Notes: a model not told the origin generated them from the sequence alone. DNA of 64,000 nucleotides from Paenibacillus sp. Soil522 (GCF_001428245.1 NZ_LMRV01000033.1:167228-231227); one strand, 5' to 3'; shown: positions 46,037 through 54,801, counted from the first letter of the stretch. Program-made: numbers and translations.

Positions 46037-46124
46037 TCAATTGTTCCCGGATTGGTCGGTTCCGCGGCTGCGCAGGGCATCTATGATAGTCTCATATAAA
46101 GAGAGGATTGGTGGTTTAGCCTTT

Positions 46125-46952
46125 ATGGGAACAGCAGCTTTGATCGGAAAACGAATTGTTATCGCCGGTTCTCAGAAAACGAATGAAATGAGCGTCATTA
46201 TAGCTAAACAGGGCGGTATGCCGCTTGTACGTTCTCTTCAAGGATTAACGGTTTTTGATGAGAGCTTGCTCGCTGAGCCTCTGCAGCAGCTCGCAAGCGA
46301 GGGGACGGATTGGATTATTTTGACTACGGGAATCGGCGCGGAGAGCTTGGTTAAAGCATCCGAAAAATTAGACATTCGCGGATCGCTGCTTGCTGTATTC
46401 TCACAGTCGAAAATAGCGAGCAGAGGCTATAAAACGACGGCTTTTCTAAAGAGAAACGGACTTCAAGCGGTTGTAAACGATGAAGATGGAACGATCGTAA
46501 GTCTTATGAAAAATCTGGAAACGAGAAATTTTGAAGGCGCGCGGGTATGGATTCAGCTTCATGGCGAGCCTGCGCCTGAGCTGGAGCAATTTTTGCGGCA
46601 GAAGGGGGCTTCGCTTGTGCACACGGTGCTGCCATACAGGCATACGCCTCCTGATATCCGTACGTTAGAGCAGCTGCTCACCGAGCTGGAAGCCGGCGCA
46701 GTCGATGCGGTGTGCTTCACGACGGGGGAACAGGTGAAGTATTTATTTCGTTATGCGTTGGAACAAGGCCGTATACAAGCATTGTTACAAGTGTTCAACG
46801 GTTCAACGTTAGCGGCCGCTGTCGGCAAAGTGACGGCACAGGCTTTGAAGAAGTATGGCGTAGAGCGGATGATCGTTCCCGAAACGGAACGAATGGGCGC
46901 GATGATCATCGCGATTTCGAAATATTACGAACGATTGAAAGCTGACAAATAA
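46125..46952 (+). CDS. HemD-like (uroporphyrinogen-III synthase family) protein, copy A
   Basis: This protein of about 275 residues belongs to the HemD family, which closes and inverts the D ring of the linear tetrapyrrole in heme, siroheme and B12 synthesis. Family features are the RIVIAGSQKTNEM start, DWIILTTGIGAES (the first-domain TS/TG loop), TPPDIRTLEQLL and AVCFTTGEQVKYLF in the second domain, and the C-terminal VAAVGKVT-like loop (AAAVGKVTAQAL). The start is uncertain: the frame is open from 45954, but the ATG at 46125 matches the start of copy B. It stands apart from any hemA/B/C/L genes, so it may have a specialised role. Confidence 0.75.
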   Translation: MGTAALIGKRIVIAGSQKTNEMSVIIAKQGGMPLVRSLQGLTVFDESLLAEPLQQLASEGTDWIILTTGIGAESLVKASEKLDIRGSLLAVFSQSKIASRGYKTTAFLKRNGLQAVVNDEDGTIVSLMKNLETRNFEGARVWIQLHGEPAPELEQFLRQKGASLVHTVLPYRHTPPDIRTLEQLLTELEAGAVDAVCFTTGEQVKYLFRYALEQGRIQALLQVFNGSTLAAAVGKVTAQALKKYGVERMIVPETERMGAMIIAISKYYERLKADK

Positions 46953-47121
46953 GAGGGAGAGGCGGATGTAAGCTAGTCGTATTTTTCATCGTCTATTCTC
47001 AGTATTTTATCCACGATGAGCTCCGCCTCGTCAAGATCAGATTCGTATAACATGATGGCGGAAGTCCATGATATGATGAGGAGAAATAACGCTTAGGCAG
47101 CCAGAAGGAGAATGAAATAAC

Positions 47122-47433
47122 ATGTACGAGCATCTTGTATCCTTTAGATTTAAAGAGAAGCTATCCGCTATCAAAGAAAAAGAACTGCTGGAAGTTTTAT
47201 ATGCGCTGCCAGCAGAAATTGCGGGTATTGTGGATTTAACGGCCGGCTGCAATGAAACAACGGAAACAGGCAATATTCAAGGCTACACGCTTGGACTCCG
47301 GGTGACATTCGCCGATCGGCAGTCCTTGCTCGGATATGGTCCGCATCCTGCCCATCAAAGCTTCGTGAGCATGCTGGACGGGCTCATCGATAACGTGATC
47401 GTCATCGATTATCCTATTCTGAATAAGCGGTAG
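47122..47433 (+). CDS. Dabb-domain (stress-responsive alpha/beta barrel) protein
   Basis: This 103-residue protein matches the small dimeric ferredoxin-like Dabb family: MYEHLVSFRFKE at the start, ALPAEIAGIVDLTAGCNE in the middle, and YGPHPAHQSFV with VIDYPI at the end. Such proteins occur in stress responses and small-molecule metabolism, often without a proven reaction. AGAAGGAG precedes the ATG. It is apparently monocistronic. The 169-base gap before it holds only a long-range GAGGCGGA/TCCGCCTC repeat. Confidence 0.85.
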   Translation: MYEHLVSFRFKEKLSAIKEKELLEVLYALPAEIAGIVDLTAGCNETTETGNIQGYTLGLRVTFADRQSLLGYGPHPAHQSFVSMLDGLIDNVIVIDYPILNKR

Positions 47434-47565
47434 CCAGCCATGGCAGGGTATGACGGACGGACGGACGAACGGGTAATTAGTCATGACCATGCTCTCATTA
47501 ACAAAATTTGCAATCGGACGCTTCAATTAAACGAATAGTATGCAAGAGAGGCGGGTCATAAGCAC

Positions 47566-48411
47566 TTATTCTTGCCTTTCCATTAAACGCCGGAGCTTGG
47601 TTTCTGTAGAGGTCTCAGGCGCCGGCGTATATACGCTGCATCGCAGGTCGGTGCTGCCCTGCACCTGTAAGGAAGTAAGGTGGAACAACATCTTCCCTAC
47701 CTTTGCATGGCGAAATTCAAGCAAAACATCGGGAGCCGAGCTAACCTGGCTTTGCTCCCAAAGGTATTGAAACTCCGGATGGCCCTCCTTCATTTCCTCA
47801 ATAAACCGCTCATACCATTCATCCTGTACATATTGACCGTAATAAGCTCGAAAGATAGCAAGAAATCCGCCTACAAAATGGTCCCAATTGCCTGCAAGCC
47901 GCCGGAATTCCTTCCGCGAGAACAACAGCTGAATCATATTCCGCTGCTCGGCCGGAATTTGCTCGAAATCCATAAACACATGCGAGGCCGCTTGGTTCCA
48001 GCCGACAATTTGGCAGCGCCGGTCGGATATGATAGTCGGGCAAAAGCGAAGCTCCTGCAAAATCCGCTGTAAGGATGGCGTAATCTCAAAGTACTCTTCG
48101 TTAATTTGAACGGCGCCGTGACCGGACTCAAATGCGAGAGCGTATAAATATTTCCGTTCGTCGTCATTCATTTGCAGCGCTGCCGCTACGCAATCGAGGA
48201 CGGAGGCCGACACTTTAATGTCCCTGCCCTGCTCGAGCCAGGTATACCAGGTGGGACTGACGCCGGCGAGCTGAGCGACCTCCTCTCGCCTGAGGCCCGG
48301 CGTTCTTCGACGTGTGCCGGAAGGAAAGCCGGCGTCCCCTGGCATGATTTTGGCCCGCTTCGATTTTAAGAAGGTTGATAGTGCTTGTAATCTCGTTTCC
48401 CGGTTTATCAT
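47566..48411 (-). CDS. XRE-family regulator with MmyB-like ligand-binding domain
   Basis: This regulator of about 281 residues has an N-terminal helix-turn-helix of the HTH_31 type (RRTPGLRREEVAQLAGVSPT, then WYTWLEQGRDIKVS) and a C-terminal PAS-like MmyB domain of about 170 residues (FCPTIISDRRCQIVGWNQAA near residue 118, FRHAKVGKMLFHLTSL near the end). The MmyB domain can bind fatty-acid-like ligands in the structure known for a Chloroflexus member. GAGGATG placement favours the ATG at 48411 over 48420. It is divergent from a ketoacyl synthase gene, which fits the lipid-ligand idea; that is inference. Confidence 0.88.
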   Translation of the reverse strand: MINRETRLQALSTFLKSKRAKIMPGDAGFPSGTRRRTPGLRREEVAQLAGVSPTWYTWLEQGRDIKVSASVLDCVAAALQMNDDERKYLYALAFESGHGAVQINEEYFEITPSLQRILQELRFCPTIISDRRCQIVGWNQAASHVFMDFEQIPAEQRNMIQLLFSRKEFRRLAGNWDHFVGGFLAIFRAYYGQYVQDEWYERFIEEMKEGHPEFQYLWEQSQVSSAPDVLLEFRHAKVGKMLFHLTSLQVQGSTDLRCSVYTPAPETSTETKLRRLMERQE

Positions 48412-48432
48412 AAAATCCATCCTCGGACGATC

Positions 48433-48460
48433 ATTATAGTGGTACCCATTATACTATAAT
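48433..48460. promoter_or_regulatory. Shared inverted repeat holding two divergent -10 boxes
   Basis: Arms ATTATAGT (48433-48440) and ACTATAAT (48453-48460) are perfect complements 12 bases apart. Each contains a TATAAT box, one on each strand, reading toward the regulator and the ketoacyl synthase gene. A regulator bound here would block both promoters. Confidence 0.55.
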
Positions 48461-48534
48461 AAACAACAACTTGTAATAGGATAATAACTATGACAAACTC
48501 TCTTCATCAAGGTAATCGTGAAGGGGGATTAACG

Positions 48535-49788
48535 ATGGAACGAGTCGTTATTACAGGGATGGGCGTCATTTCGCCGCTTGGAAACGAGGTGGGGCAATTT
48601 TGGAATCGGATGGTTAAGGGCGAGTCGGGCATTTCAGTGATTGATACATTCGATACGTCTAGGCATAAAGCAAAAATAGCAGGCATTGTTACAGATTTTG
48701 ACGCGGATGCGCGCTTTGGACGTAAGGAGGCTCGCCGTATAGATCGATTCAGCCAATTTGCTATAGCGGCAGCCGAGCAAGCTCTGGAGGATGCGGCGCT
48801 TTCGCTTGAGCAGACCGATCGGGAGCGCGTTGGCGTTTATGTTGGCTCCGGCATCGGCGGCATACAAACTCTGCTTGACCAAGCCGAAGTTTTGCGCGAA
48901 CGCGGTCCTGAGCGGGTTAGCCCGACGCTCGTTCCCATGATGATCGCGAACATGGCTGCGGCGATGATCAGCATCCGGTTCGGCATACAGGGGCCGTCGA
49001 TGTCGCCGGTTACGGCATGCTCGATAGGAAATACGGCGATTGGGGAAGCGTGGAGGCTCATTCGCTCCGGCGGCGCGGATGTCGTTATCGCAGGAGGTGC
49101 GGAGGCAGCCATTACGGATATATCGCTCGCCAGCTTCGGAAATGCTACCTCAATATCGACGCGGAACGACGCGCCTGCGCTTGCAAGCCGGCCGTTTGAT
49201 GCGGGGCGTGACGGATTCGTCATGGCCGAAGGAGCAGGCATCCTCGTAATGGAATCACTGTCCCATGCTTTACGCAGAGGCGCCCGCATTCATGCGGAGG
49301 TGATCGGCTATGGAGCAAGCTCCGATGCCTATCACATGGTCGCCACTCATCCGGATGGTATTGGCGCTTATCAAGCGATGAAGCATGCTCTGCGCGAAGC
49401 CGGCCTGCATCAAAGCCAGGTTGATCTGATCAGCGCTCATGCCACCAGCACCGAAATCGGCGACCGGTCAGAGACGGCGGCGATCAAAAAACTGTTCGGC
49501 GAGCAGGCGTACCGGATTTCGGTGACGGCAAACAAATCGATGACGGGACATATGCTCGGCGCAGCGGGCGGAGCGGAGGCGATCGCCTTAGTGAAAACCA
49601 TTCAGGAGGGGATTATTCCACCGACGATAAACCAAGAGGAGCCCGATCCGGTTTGCGATCTTGATTATGTGCCGAACAAAGCGCGTGAGGCGGATATTGA
49701 AATCGGAATGTCCAATTCCTTTGGCTTTGGCGGTCATAATGCGGTAATTATTTTAAAAAAATATGAAGCCGGCGTTAAAGGAATATAA
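48535..49788 (+). CDS. Beta-ketoacyl-ACP synthase II-like protein (FabF family)
   Basis: This 417-residue thiolase-fold enzyme should elongate an acyl chain by condensation with malonyl-ACP. The catalytic triad is visible: Cys162 in PVTACSIGNTAIG, His302 in SAHATSTEIGD and His339 in NKSMTGHMLGAAGG, matching Cys163, His303 and His340 of E. coli FabF. The segment HATST replaces the usual HGTST, and SIGNT replaces ATGTN around the cysteine, so it is not a standard housekeeping FabF. The ATG at 48535 follows GAAGGGGG. No acyl carrier protein or other fab genes are adjacent; a specialised lipid or secondary-metabolite role is possible. Confidence 0.88.
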   Translation: MERVVITGMGVISPLGNEVGQFWNRMVKGESGISVIDTFDTSRHKAKIAGIVTDFDADARFGRKEARRIDRFSQFAIAAAEQALEDAALSLEQTDRERVGVYVGSGIGGIQTLLDQAEVLRERGPERVSPTLVPMMIANMAAAMISIRFGIQGPSMSPVTACSIGNTAIGEAWRLIRSGGADVVIAGGAEAAITDISLASFGNATSISTRNDAPALASRPFDAGRDGFVMAEGAGILVMESLSHALRRGARIHAEVIGYGASSDAYHMVATHPDGIGAYQAMKHALREAGLHQSQVDLISAHATSTEIGDRSETAAIKKLFGEQAYRISVTANKSMTGHMLGAAGGAEAIALVKTIQEGIIPPTINQEEPDPVCDLDYVPNKAREADIEIGMSNSFGFGGHNAVIILKKYEAGVKGI

Positions 49789-49828
49789 TAAAGGCCTCTT
49801 GTCAAGCTGGACAACTAACCGAAAATCA

Positions 49829-49872
49829 TTGAAATAATATCGTATGTCCATTAAAATTGATAATGATTTTCA
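49829..49872 (+). promoter_or_regulatory. Promoter with Fur box, siderophore regulator gene
   Basis: TTGAAA (49829-49834), a 17-base spacer and TAAAAT (49852-49857) form a good sigma-A promoter. Immediately after it, TGATAATGATTTTCA (49858-49872) matches the 7-1-7 Fur box TGATAATNATTATCA with one mismatch, so iron-loaded Fur should block transcription. Confidence 0.8.
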
Positions 49873-49926
49873 CTAGTTGCTGGAACGTGCAGCAATGATG
49901 AAGCAGCTGGAAGGGGCGGGGCTGGA

Positions 49927-51552
49927 ATGAGCACGCTTGAGCATAATAAATGGTTAAACGACGTCATTTTTGAAATAGAGCAAGCAGGCAAAAGCATGGA
50001 GGCGCCGATCTGGGCAGATGGAGCAATTCCGTTAGCCCATCATACGCTGCTTTACATCGCAAAGGGCGATGGCGATCTTATCATCAACGGTCATGTAAGC
50101 AAAATGGAGCGTGATTCGCTGCATGTCCTAGCACTCGGCACGACCGTACAGTTTCGGCTTTTGTCAGGCGCTCATGCCGAGCTTTATTGGGTTGCATTTG
50201 ATTGGTTCCGATTGACCGAGAAATCGGATGCAGGGAGAGCCTATAAACGCGAGATATCTTTTCCGCTGCAAGGTAAGCTTCGGGTAGGTGGAAGCCAGTT
50301 TAAGCGCTCCTTTTATTTGCTTGCGTCGGAAGCGGACGGCGAGCGGTTTACAAAGAAGAAGGGGCTCCTCCGTCAGCAGTATTTATACGATTTGATTGAC
50401 GGCCTGCTTCGCCATGCCGAGCTATCTTTACCTAACGAAATGAAAGACCGTCTAAGAATGACGATCGATTATATGAATAACCATTACCGGGAAGAGATTA
50501 GGGTGAACAAGCTGGCTGAACTTGCACAGCTGCATCCTTCCTATTATTCCCAAGTATTTAAACAATCCATGAATAAAACTCCCGTATCCTATTTAACTCA
50601 TTTGCGAATAAACAAAGCGAAAGAAATGCTGCTTATGACCGATAAGCCTGTGAACGATATTGCAGCAGACGTAGGTTATGGGGATGAGTTTTATTTCAGC
50701 CGCCGTTTTAAGGAGACGAGCGGTTATTCGCCCACGATTTATACGAAAAAAATTGATTTAAACATTATTTCTCTTTCCTCTCCTTACACGGATCATTTAT
50801 TTACGCTCGGCCTTCGGCCTTGTGCAGCGCAGATGCATCGTTTTATGCCTCTCGTCACGAGAGAGTTAGTTCTGCCTAAGCATGCAACGGATACCTGGAA
50901 TATTAGCCGTCAGGCGTTCAGCGATATGAAGCCTGACTTAATTATATGCAAGGACAATGTTTTGCCTAAAGCGAAGGCGCATATTAATGATATCGCTCCG
51001 ATCGTTCCATTCCCTTGGGCTAGCAAGGATATATTTACGCATCTGCTGGATATTGCTGAGCTGGTCGGCAGGAAGCAGGCGGCGCATAATTGGATGGAAA
51101 GCTACGAACGCAAGGCGGAACGCGTTCGGAAGAAGGTTCATGCGTCTATAGGCAGCGCAACGATAGCGATATGCGTGGTCCGAAAAAATGATCTCAGAAT
51201 GTATGGCGCCCGGAACATCGGGCATGTATTTTATAGATCGTTACAATTAGCATGTCCTGATCGAATAAGAAAAGCGCAAGAGCCCCATCCGATCGGCACA
51301 GGCTTCAATTGGTTATCGATTGCGCCTGACGAGATTAAACATTATGAATCGGATTATTTGTTTATGGCTTTTGAGACGGAGCTTGACCGGCGGCGGGGGA
51401 TGGAGCTTATTCGTTCGAATGCCAGCTGGAAGGAGCATCCTGCCGTTAAAAGCAACAGGCTTTATTTTTTGGATTGGGACAAGTGGATCGTGTATGCCCC
51501 TTATGTTATTAACCAACAATTAGAAGAGATAGAGCGGCTGCTGTGCAAGTAG
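49927..51552 (+). CDS. AraC-type activator fused to siderophore-binding domain (Btr/YbbB-like)
   Basis: This 541-residue protein has an N-terminal cupin-like region, an AraC-type DNA-binding domain at about residues 170-275 (LAQLHPSYYSQVFKQSMNKT, VGYGDEFYFSRRFKETSG) and a C-terminal domain of about 265 residues resembling FeuA/FhuD binding proteins but without signal peptide. B. subtilis Btr has the same layout and activates siderophore uptake when it binds the siderophore. It lies upstream of FecCD permeases and a binding lipoprotein, so it should activate that operon. A Fur-box promoter precedes it. The last codons form one arm of a stem-loop. Confidence 0.92.
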   Translation: MSTLEHNKWLNDVIFEIEQAGKSMEAPIWADGAIPLAHHTLLYIAKGDGDLIINGHVSKMERDSLHVLALGTTVQFRLLSGAHAELYWVAFDWFRLTEKSDAGRAYKREISFPLQGKLRVGGSQFKRSFYLLASEADGERFTKKKGLLRQQYLYDLIDGLLRHAELSLPNEMKDRLRMTIDYMNNHYREEIRVNKLAELAQLHPSYYSQVFKQSMNKTPVSYLTHLRINKAKEMLLMTDKPVNDIAADVGYGDEFYFSRRFKETSGYSPTIYTKKIDLNIISLSSPYTDHLFTLGLRPCAAQMHRFMPLVTRELVLPKHATDTWNISRQAFSDMKPDLIICKDNVLPKAKAHINDIAPIVPFPWASKDIFTHLLDIAELVGRKQAAHNWMESYERKAERVRKKVHASIGSATIAICVVRKNDLRMYGARNIGHVFYRSLQLACPDRIRKAQEPHPIGTGFNWLSIAPDEIKHYESDYLFMAFETELDRRRGMELIRSNASWKEHPAVKSNRLYFLDWDKWIVYAPYVINQQLEEIERLLCK

Positions 51553-51561
51553 CAGCCGCTC
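51532..51561 (+). terminator. Stem-loop spanning the stop codon of the AraC fusion gene
   Basis: Eleven-base arms GAGCGGCTGCT and AGCAGCCGCTC flank an eight-base loop; the TAG stop (51550-51552) overlaps the loop and right arm. Only a short T-containing tail follows (CGGTCTTCG), so termination may be partial. Confidence 0.65.
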
Positions 51562-51631
51562 CGGTCTTCGATCTAAGATTTATCCATGGACGAATCTTGA
51601 ATTATGTCATGTACGAAAAAAGAGGGTGAGC

Positions 51632-51659
51632 TATAATGAATTGATGATAATGATTATCA
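51632..51659 (+). promoter_or_regulatory. TATAAT box with perfect Fur box, siderophore transport operon
   Basis: TATAAT at 51632-51637 is followed by TGATAATGATTATCA at 51645-51659, an exact match to the 7-1-7 Fur box. The -35 region is poor, consistent with a need for the AraC-type activator. Confidence 0.85.
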
Positions 51660-51698
51660 ATATTATTATTCAAGGGAGGACTCTTTAATTAGAAGGCT

Positions 51699-52703
51699 AT
51701 GAAATGGAATAAAACATGGATGACAGGCCTATGGTTCGCAGCCGCTTTCGCAGCGCTGTTGATGTCTATTTTTTTGGCTATATCGTATGGTGCGAAGCAA
51801 TTGACGCTTGAGGCGGTGTGGGCAGCCGTCTTTTCTTACGATCCGGATATAACCGCCCATCAAATCGTGCATGAATACAGACTTCCGCGCGTTCTTGGTG
51901 CGGTAGTTACCGGAATGGCTTTCGCTGTCGCCGGAGCGGTCATGCAGGGCGTGACGCGCAACCCGATGGCGGATGCCGGCATTCTCGGAGTCAATGCGGG
52001 AGCGGCCTTCGTCGTCGCGCTTTGCTTTGCTTTTCTGCCGGGCTTGTCTTATACCCAGCTTATTCTGATGTCCTTCGCGGGTGCGGCGCTCAGCACGTTG
52101 TTCATCGTACTGCTGGGAACGGCGACCCAGGGAGGGCTTCATTCGTTAAGATTGACAATTGCCGGCGCTGTTGTCGCGGCGATCCTTCATTCCTTCAGCA
52201 GCGGAATCGCGATCTACTTTGACTTAAGTCAGGATCTTGCATTCTGGTACGCCGGTGGCGTCGCGGGCGTGAAGTTGGAACAACTGAAAGTGCTCGCGCC
52301 GATCGTGCTCATCGTTATTGTATGGGCGGCGGCGATGGGACGCTCCATCAGTTTTTTGTCGCTTGGAGACGAGACAGCAGCCAGTCTCGGCGTACATACG
52401 GGACGAATCAGATTGCTTGGCATGGCTGCAGCTGTTATACTCGCGGGCGCTTCTGTATCCGTAGCCGGCTCGATCGGGTTTGTCGGTCTTGTCGTGCCGC
52501 ATATTGCCAGGCGGTTATTGGGTGTGGACTATCGCAAGGCCATTCCATTCTCGGCTTTGCTCGGAGCCATTTTGCTCGTATGGGCGGATTTTGCATCGCG
52601 AATGGTCAATCCGCCGCGAGAATTTGCTATAGGCGCAATGGTTGCAATGGTCGGCGTGCCTTTCTTTCTTTATTTAGCGCGTAAAGAGAGGAGGGAGCTG
52701 TAA
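51699..52703 (+). CDS. Iron-siderophore ABC transporter permease (FecCD family)
   Basis: This 334-residue permease has about nine to ten helices. FecCD marks are YRLPRVLGAVVTGMAFAVAG near residue 60, MQGVTRNPMADAGILGVNAG near residue 85 and SIGFVGLVVPHIARRLLG near residue 255. It forms a heterodimer with the next permease. AGAAGG lies only two bases from the ATG, while GGGAGGA is 18 bases upstream, so the start has an unusual spacing. The operon has no ATPase gene, so a shared FhuC/YusV-type ATPase is expected elsewhere. Confidence 0.93.
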   Translation: MKWNKTWMTGLWFAAAFAALLMSIFLAISYGAKQLTLEAVWAAVFSYDPDITAHQIVHEYRLPRVLGAVVTGMAFAVAGAVMQGVTRNPMADAGILGVNAGAAFVVALCFAFLPGLSYTQLILMSFAGAALSTLFIVLLGTATQGGLHSLRLTIAGAVVAAILHSFSSGIAIYFDLSQDLAFWYAGGVAGVKLEQLKVLAPIVLIVIVWAAAMGRSISFLSLGDETAASLGVHTGRIRLLGMAAAVILAGASVSVAGSIGFVGLVVPHIARRLLGVDYRKAIPFSALLGAILLVWADFASRMVNPPREFAIGAMVAMVGVPFFLYLARKERREL

Positions 52704-52704
52704 G

Positions 52705-53742
52705 ATGATGAGCTTGGAGCAGCAAAGAACAGCCAGAGCGGTCGTTGCCGGTATTTTGTTGCTGGCGGTCGCGGTCATTGTTGTCATTGTCAGCTTAAAC
52801 ACGGGGACGATTCGATTGTCTCCCGCCTCGATCTGGCGGACGCTGCTTGGTTCCGGAACGCGGGACGAGTCGCTTATTTTATTCGATTATCGGCTGCCTC
52901 GCATTGTCATTACGATTTTGGCAGGCATTGGGCTCGGCATTTCAGGGGCTGTGCTGCAAGGCGTATCCCGCAATTCACTTGCTGACCCTGGCATTCTCGG
53001 CATTCATTCCGGTGCCGCCTTCGGATTAATCGTGTTCGTGTCCTTCTTTCGGACGATGGAAGGGCCTGCTGCGCTGCTTATCCCGATGTTCACCTTCGCC
53101 GGGGGCATTGTCATTTCGATCATTATTTTTCTGCTTGCTTTCGATCGTTATAAAGGGATGATTCCGGTTAGATTAATTTTGGTCGGCATCGCGATTGAAG
53201 CAGGCGTTAGCGCCGTCACACTTTTCCTGTCCTTAAAGCTTGACGAGGATACCTATACCTTCGCTGCCCGTTGGCTTGCGGGAAGTGTATGGGGCAGGGA
53301 TTGGGTTAATGTATGGGCGCTGTTTCCTTGGGTTGCTTTGCTTGTTCCGATTATTTATTCCCGCTCCCGCACGCTCGATTTATTTGCTTTGGGCGACGAG
53401 ACAGCATCCGGCGTAGGCAGTCATGTAACGCGAAACCGCATGCTCATGCTTGGACTGGCAGTGGCTCTTTCCTGCGCGAGTGTGTCCATGGCCGGAGGCA
53501 TCGGCTTTATCGGACTCGTTGCACCGCATATTGCAAGGCGGCTTGCCGGACCGCAGCACCGCCATTTTTTGCCGATAGCCGCACTCGTCGGTCTAGTTAT
53601 AATGGTTTCGGCAGACACGATAGGCCGATCCATTTTCCAGCCGAATGCCGTTCCTGCAGGTGTTATCGTTGCTGCGATCGGAGGGCCGTATTTTCTCTAT
53701 TTGCTATTAAGCTCAAAACCTAACTCACGGAGGAATTATTAA
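52705..53742 (+). CDS. Iron-siderophore ABC transporter permease (FecCD family)
   Basis: This 345-residue permease is the partner of the preceding one, starting one base after its stop. Marks are YRLPRIVITILAGIGLGISG near residue 57, LQGVSRNSLADPGILGIHSG near residue 81 and GGIGFIGLVAPHIARRLAGP near residue 257. The two permeases resemble FeuB/FeuC or YfiZ/YfhA of B. subtilis, which import catecholate or related siderophores. Confidence 0.93.
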   Translation: MMSLEQQRTARAVVAGILLLAVAVIVVIVSLNTGTIRLSPASIWRTLLGSGTRDESLILFDYRLPRIVITILAGIGLGISGAVLQGVSRNSLADPGILGIHSGAAFGLIVFVSFFRTMEGPAALLIPMFTFAGGIVISIIIFLLAFDRYKGMIPVRLILVGIAIEAGVSAVTLFLSLKLDEDTYTFAARWLAGSVWGRDWVNVWALFPWVALLVPIIYSRSRTLDLFALGDETASGVGSHVTRNRMLMLGLAVALSCASVSMAGGIGFIGLVAPHIARRLAGPQHRHFLPIAALVGLVIMVSADTIGRSIFQPNAVPAGVIVAAIGGPYFLYLLLSSKPNSRRNY

Positions 53743-53743
53743 C

Positions 53744-54706
53744 ATGATGAAAAGAATGATCACCGCACTAGCCTTTCTATTGCTCATGGGGGTACTATCC
53801 GCTTGCGGACAATCATCCTCATCGAATAATGCCGCTTCCGGCAACGGCTCGCAAACGAATGCCGCGTCCGAAGAGCCAGCGCCCTCGACCGATGATCTAA
53901 CGCATGACGCTAATGCCAAAATCGCTTCAATGTCGATCCATATTACGAATAACTTGCTTGCGCTGGGCATTACGCCTGCCGGCTCGGTTGTTGGCGGTGA
54001 CGTGAAGGATTTTCTGCCGCATGTGGCTGACCGGCTGCAAGGAGTCACGAAGCTGGGCGTCGTAACCGATCCCGACATGGAATCTGTACTCGCGTTAAAG
54101 CCGGAAGTCATCTATATTGATGTGGCCAATTCGGGCGATGATCTGGCCAAGTTCGAGAAGATCGCGCCGACGATCAGTATTGATATGGATAATGGAACAT
54201 GGCGCGACCATTTGAACCAAATTGCACAGCATGTCGGCAAGGAGAAGGAAGCGGAAGCTTTTATCAACGATTATGATGCGAAAGCAGAGCGCGTGAAATC
54301 GCTTATAAACGATGATCTAGGAGAAGAGGCGAAGGTGATGGCCATCCGCATGACGGCGAAGGAGCTTCGCGTCATGGGTATGAAGCGTCCCGTGGGCCCC
54401 ATTATGTTCGAGGATCTTGGTTTAAATCCAGCCACAGGCGTAGAAAAAATCGTGGATGAGCCGTATGCGGTTATTTCGCAAGAGGTACTGCCGGACTTCG
54501 ATGCGGATGCGATCTTCGTAATTATTAGCAAAGGCAACGAAGCGAAATCCAACTTCGAAGAGCTTGAAAAAAACGTGGTTTGGCAAAATTTGAAGGCAGT
54601 CAAAAATAAGCATGTGTACGTGTTAGACGGTCAAAAATGGCTGGATTATTCATCAGTCGGACACAGTATGGCGCTTGATGATGCCGAAAAACTGTTTTCG
54701 AAGTAA
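53744..54706 (+). CDS. Iron-siderophore-binding lipoprotein (FhuD/FeuA family)
   Basis: This 320-residue protein is the extracellular receptor of the siderophore importer. The signal sequence ends in LSAC with Cys21 lipidated, then a Ser/Asn-rich linker. Class III binding-protein features are LLALGITPAGSVVGGD near residue 75, MESVLALKPEVIYIDV and the C-terminal VYVLDGQKWLDYSSVG. It starts one base after the second permease. Ligand type cannot be read from sequence. Confidence 0.93.
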   Translation: MMKRMITALAFLLLMGVLSACGQSSSSNNAASGNGSQTNAASEEPAPSTDDLTHDANAKIASMSIHITNNLLALGITPAGSVVGGDVKDFLPHVADRLQGVTKLGVVTDPDMESVLALKPEVIYIDVANSGDDLAKFEKIAPTISIDMDNGTWRDHLNQIAQHVGKEKEAEAFINDYDAKAERVKSLINDDLGEEAKVMAIRMTAKELRVMGMKRPVGPIMFEDLGLNPATGVEKIVDEPYAVISQEVLPDFDADAIFVIISKGNEAKSNFEELEKNVVWQNLKAVKNKHVYVLDGQKWLDYSSVGHSMALDDAEKLFSK

Positions 54707-54750
54707 CAGCTGAGATCGCGTGAACATTGCAAACGATAAGACTGCAACGG

Positions 54751-54790
54751 AAGATCGTTTCAGGGGGACTCCCCTGCTGCGGTCTTTTTT
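54751..54790 (+). terminator. Terminator of the siderophore operon
   Basis: AAGATCG pairs with CGGTCTT (one mismatch) around an inner CAGGGG/CCCCTG stem; a run of six T follows. It is about 45 bases past the binding-protein stop. Confidence 0.8.
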
Positions 54791-54801
54791 GCCGATTTAT
54801 A

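Noticed and set aside
45954..46124. N-terminal extension of HemD-like copy A
   Set aside because: The extra 57 residues (MYRSNWKYDRPS onwards) have no counterpart in copy B and overlap the proposed operator repeats.
46997..47077. 26-codon acidic ORF on the minus strand
   Set aside because: No ribosome-binding site and no support from context.
47451..47471. GGAC tandem repeat
   Set aside because: Only three copies and no link to a gene or structure; probably simple sequence.
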